The position numbers and the translations under genes were made by a program. From Caldithrix sp. (GTDB taxonomy: Bacteria; KSB1; UBA2214; DYKH01): a stretch of 64,000 nt of DNA. Positions 63,995 to 64,000 of the stretch are shown in pieces. Under the pieces are notes generated by a model. It ran no database searches. It was given only the letters and a program-made list of their open reading frames with translations, and was not told the DNA's origin. The stretch covers positions 39,394-103,393 of the forward strand of contig DYKH01000002.1 in NCBI GenBank assembly GCA_020722685.1, given 5' to 3'. How positions within the stretch are numbered: the first letter of the stretch is position 1; each line of letters begins with the position of its first letter.

Positions 63995-64000
63995 ATGTAG

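Overview
The window looks like a chromosome segment of a Gram-negative bacterium of the FCB (Fibrobacteres-Chlorobi-Bacteroidetes) kind, probably a lineage such as Calditrichota or KSB1 rather than a true Bacteroidetes. This is inferred from two giant secreted proteins ending in a YPNPFNP-type (FlgD-like/type IX-like) C-terminal sorting domain, a DUF4249 lipoprotein paired with a TonB-dependent receptor, a PorV/FadL-like barrel protein, and many TTG/GTG starts. No rRNA, tRNA or CRISPR array was seen.

Bases 1-17376 hold an uninterrupted str/S10/spc/alpha superoperon, all on the + strand: end of fusA, tuf, rpsJ, rplC-D-W-B, rpsS, rplV, rpsC, rplP, rpmC, rpsQ, rplN-X-E, rpsN (zinc type), rpsH, rplF, rplR, rpsE, rpmD, rplO, secY, adk, map, infA, rpmJ (38 codons), rpsM-K-D, rpoA and rplQ. 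It closes with a perfect 9-bp stem terminator.

Bases 17.6-31.3 kb hold a DNRLRE-type surface protein, an outer-membrane barrel, glyA, nrdR, an Rnf electron-transport cluster in the order C-D-G-E-A with no rnfB, tatC with a long charged N-terminal extension, a PHP phosphoesterase and a RACo-like ferredoxin/ASKHA protein.

Bases 31.9-35.9 kb look like a three-gene operon: a multi-pass membrane protein of unknown function, a secreted ADP-ribosylglycohydrolase-fold lipoprotein with a C-terminal beta-sandwich, and ribokinase. Together they suggest release, uptake and phosphorylation of ribose from a ribosylated substrate.

Bases 35.9-38.4 kb are a decaying island. Three small minus-strand genes (two VOC/glyoxalase-like, one SRPBCC/AHSA1-like) each carry a frameshift. 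They are interleaved with three copies of a ~125-bp element with terminal inverted repeats, one copy inverted.

Bases 38.4-51.0 kb encode two tandem paralogous giant exported proteins (about 2296 and 1803 aa): FG-GAP/VCBS repeats, an ASPIC/UnbV-like module, 9-11 Big_1-like immunoglobulin repeats, He_PIG-like domains and a sorting domain.

Bases 51.4-64.0 kb hold a UbiA prenyltransferase of the phosphoribosyl-transfer type, a DUF362 protein, a HAD phosphatase, a minus-strand DUF4249/TonB receptor pair, and a plus-strand run of TPR lipoprotein, DUF4838 protein and SMP-30/gluconolactonase. Intergenic spaces here contain three copies of a long heptad-built palindrome, and a second palindrome shared with the 45.4 kb gap. 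The intergenic repeats are the least explained part of the window.
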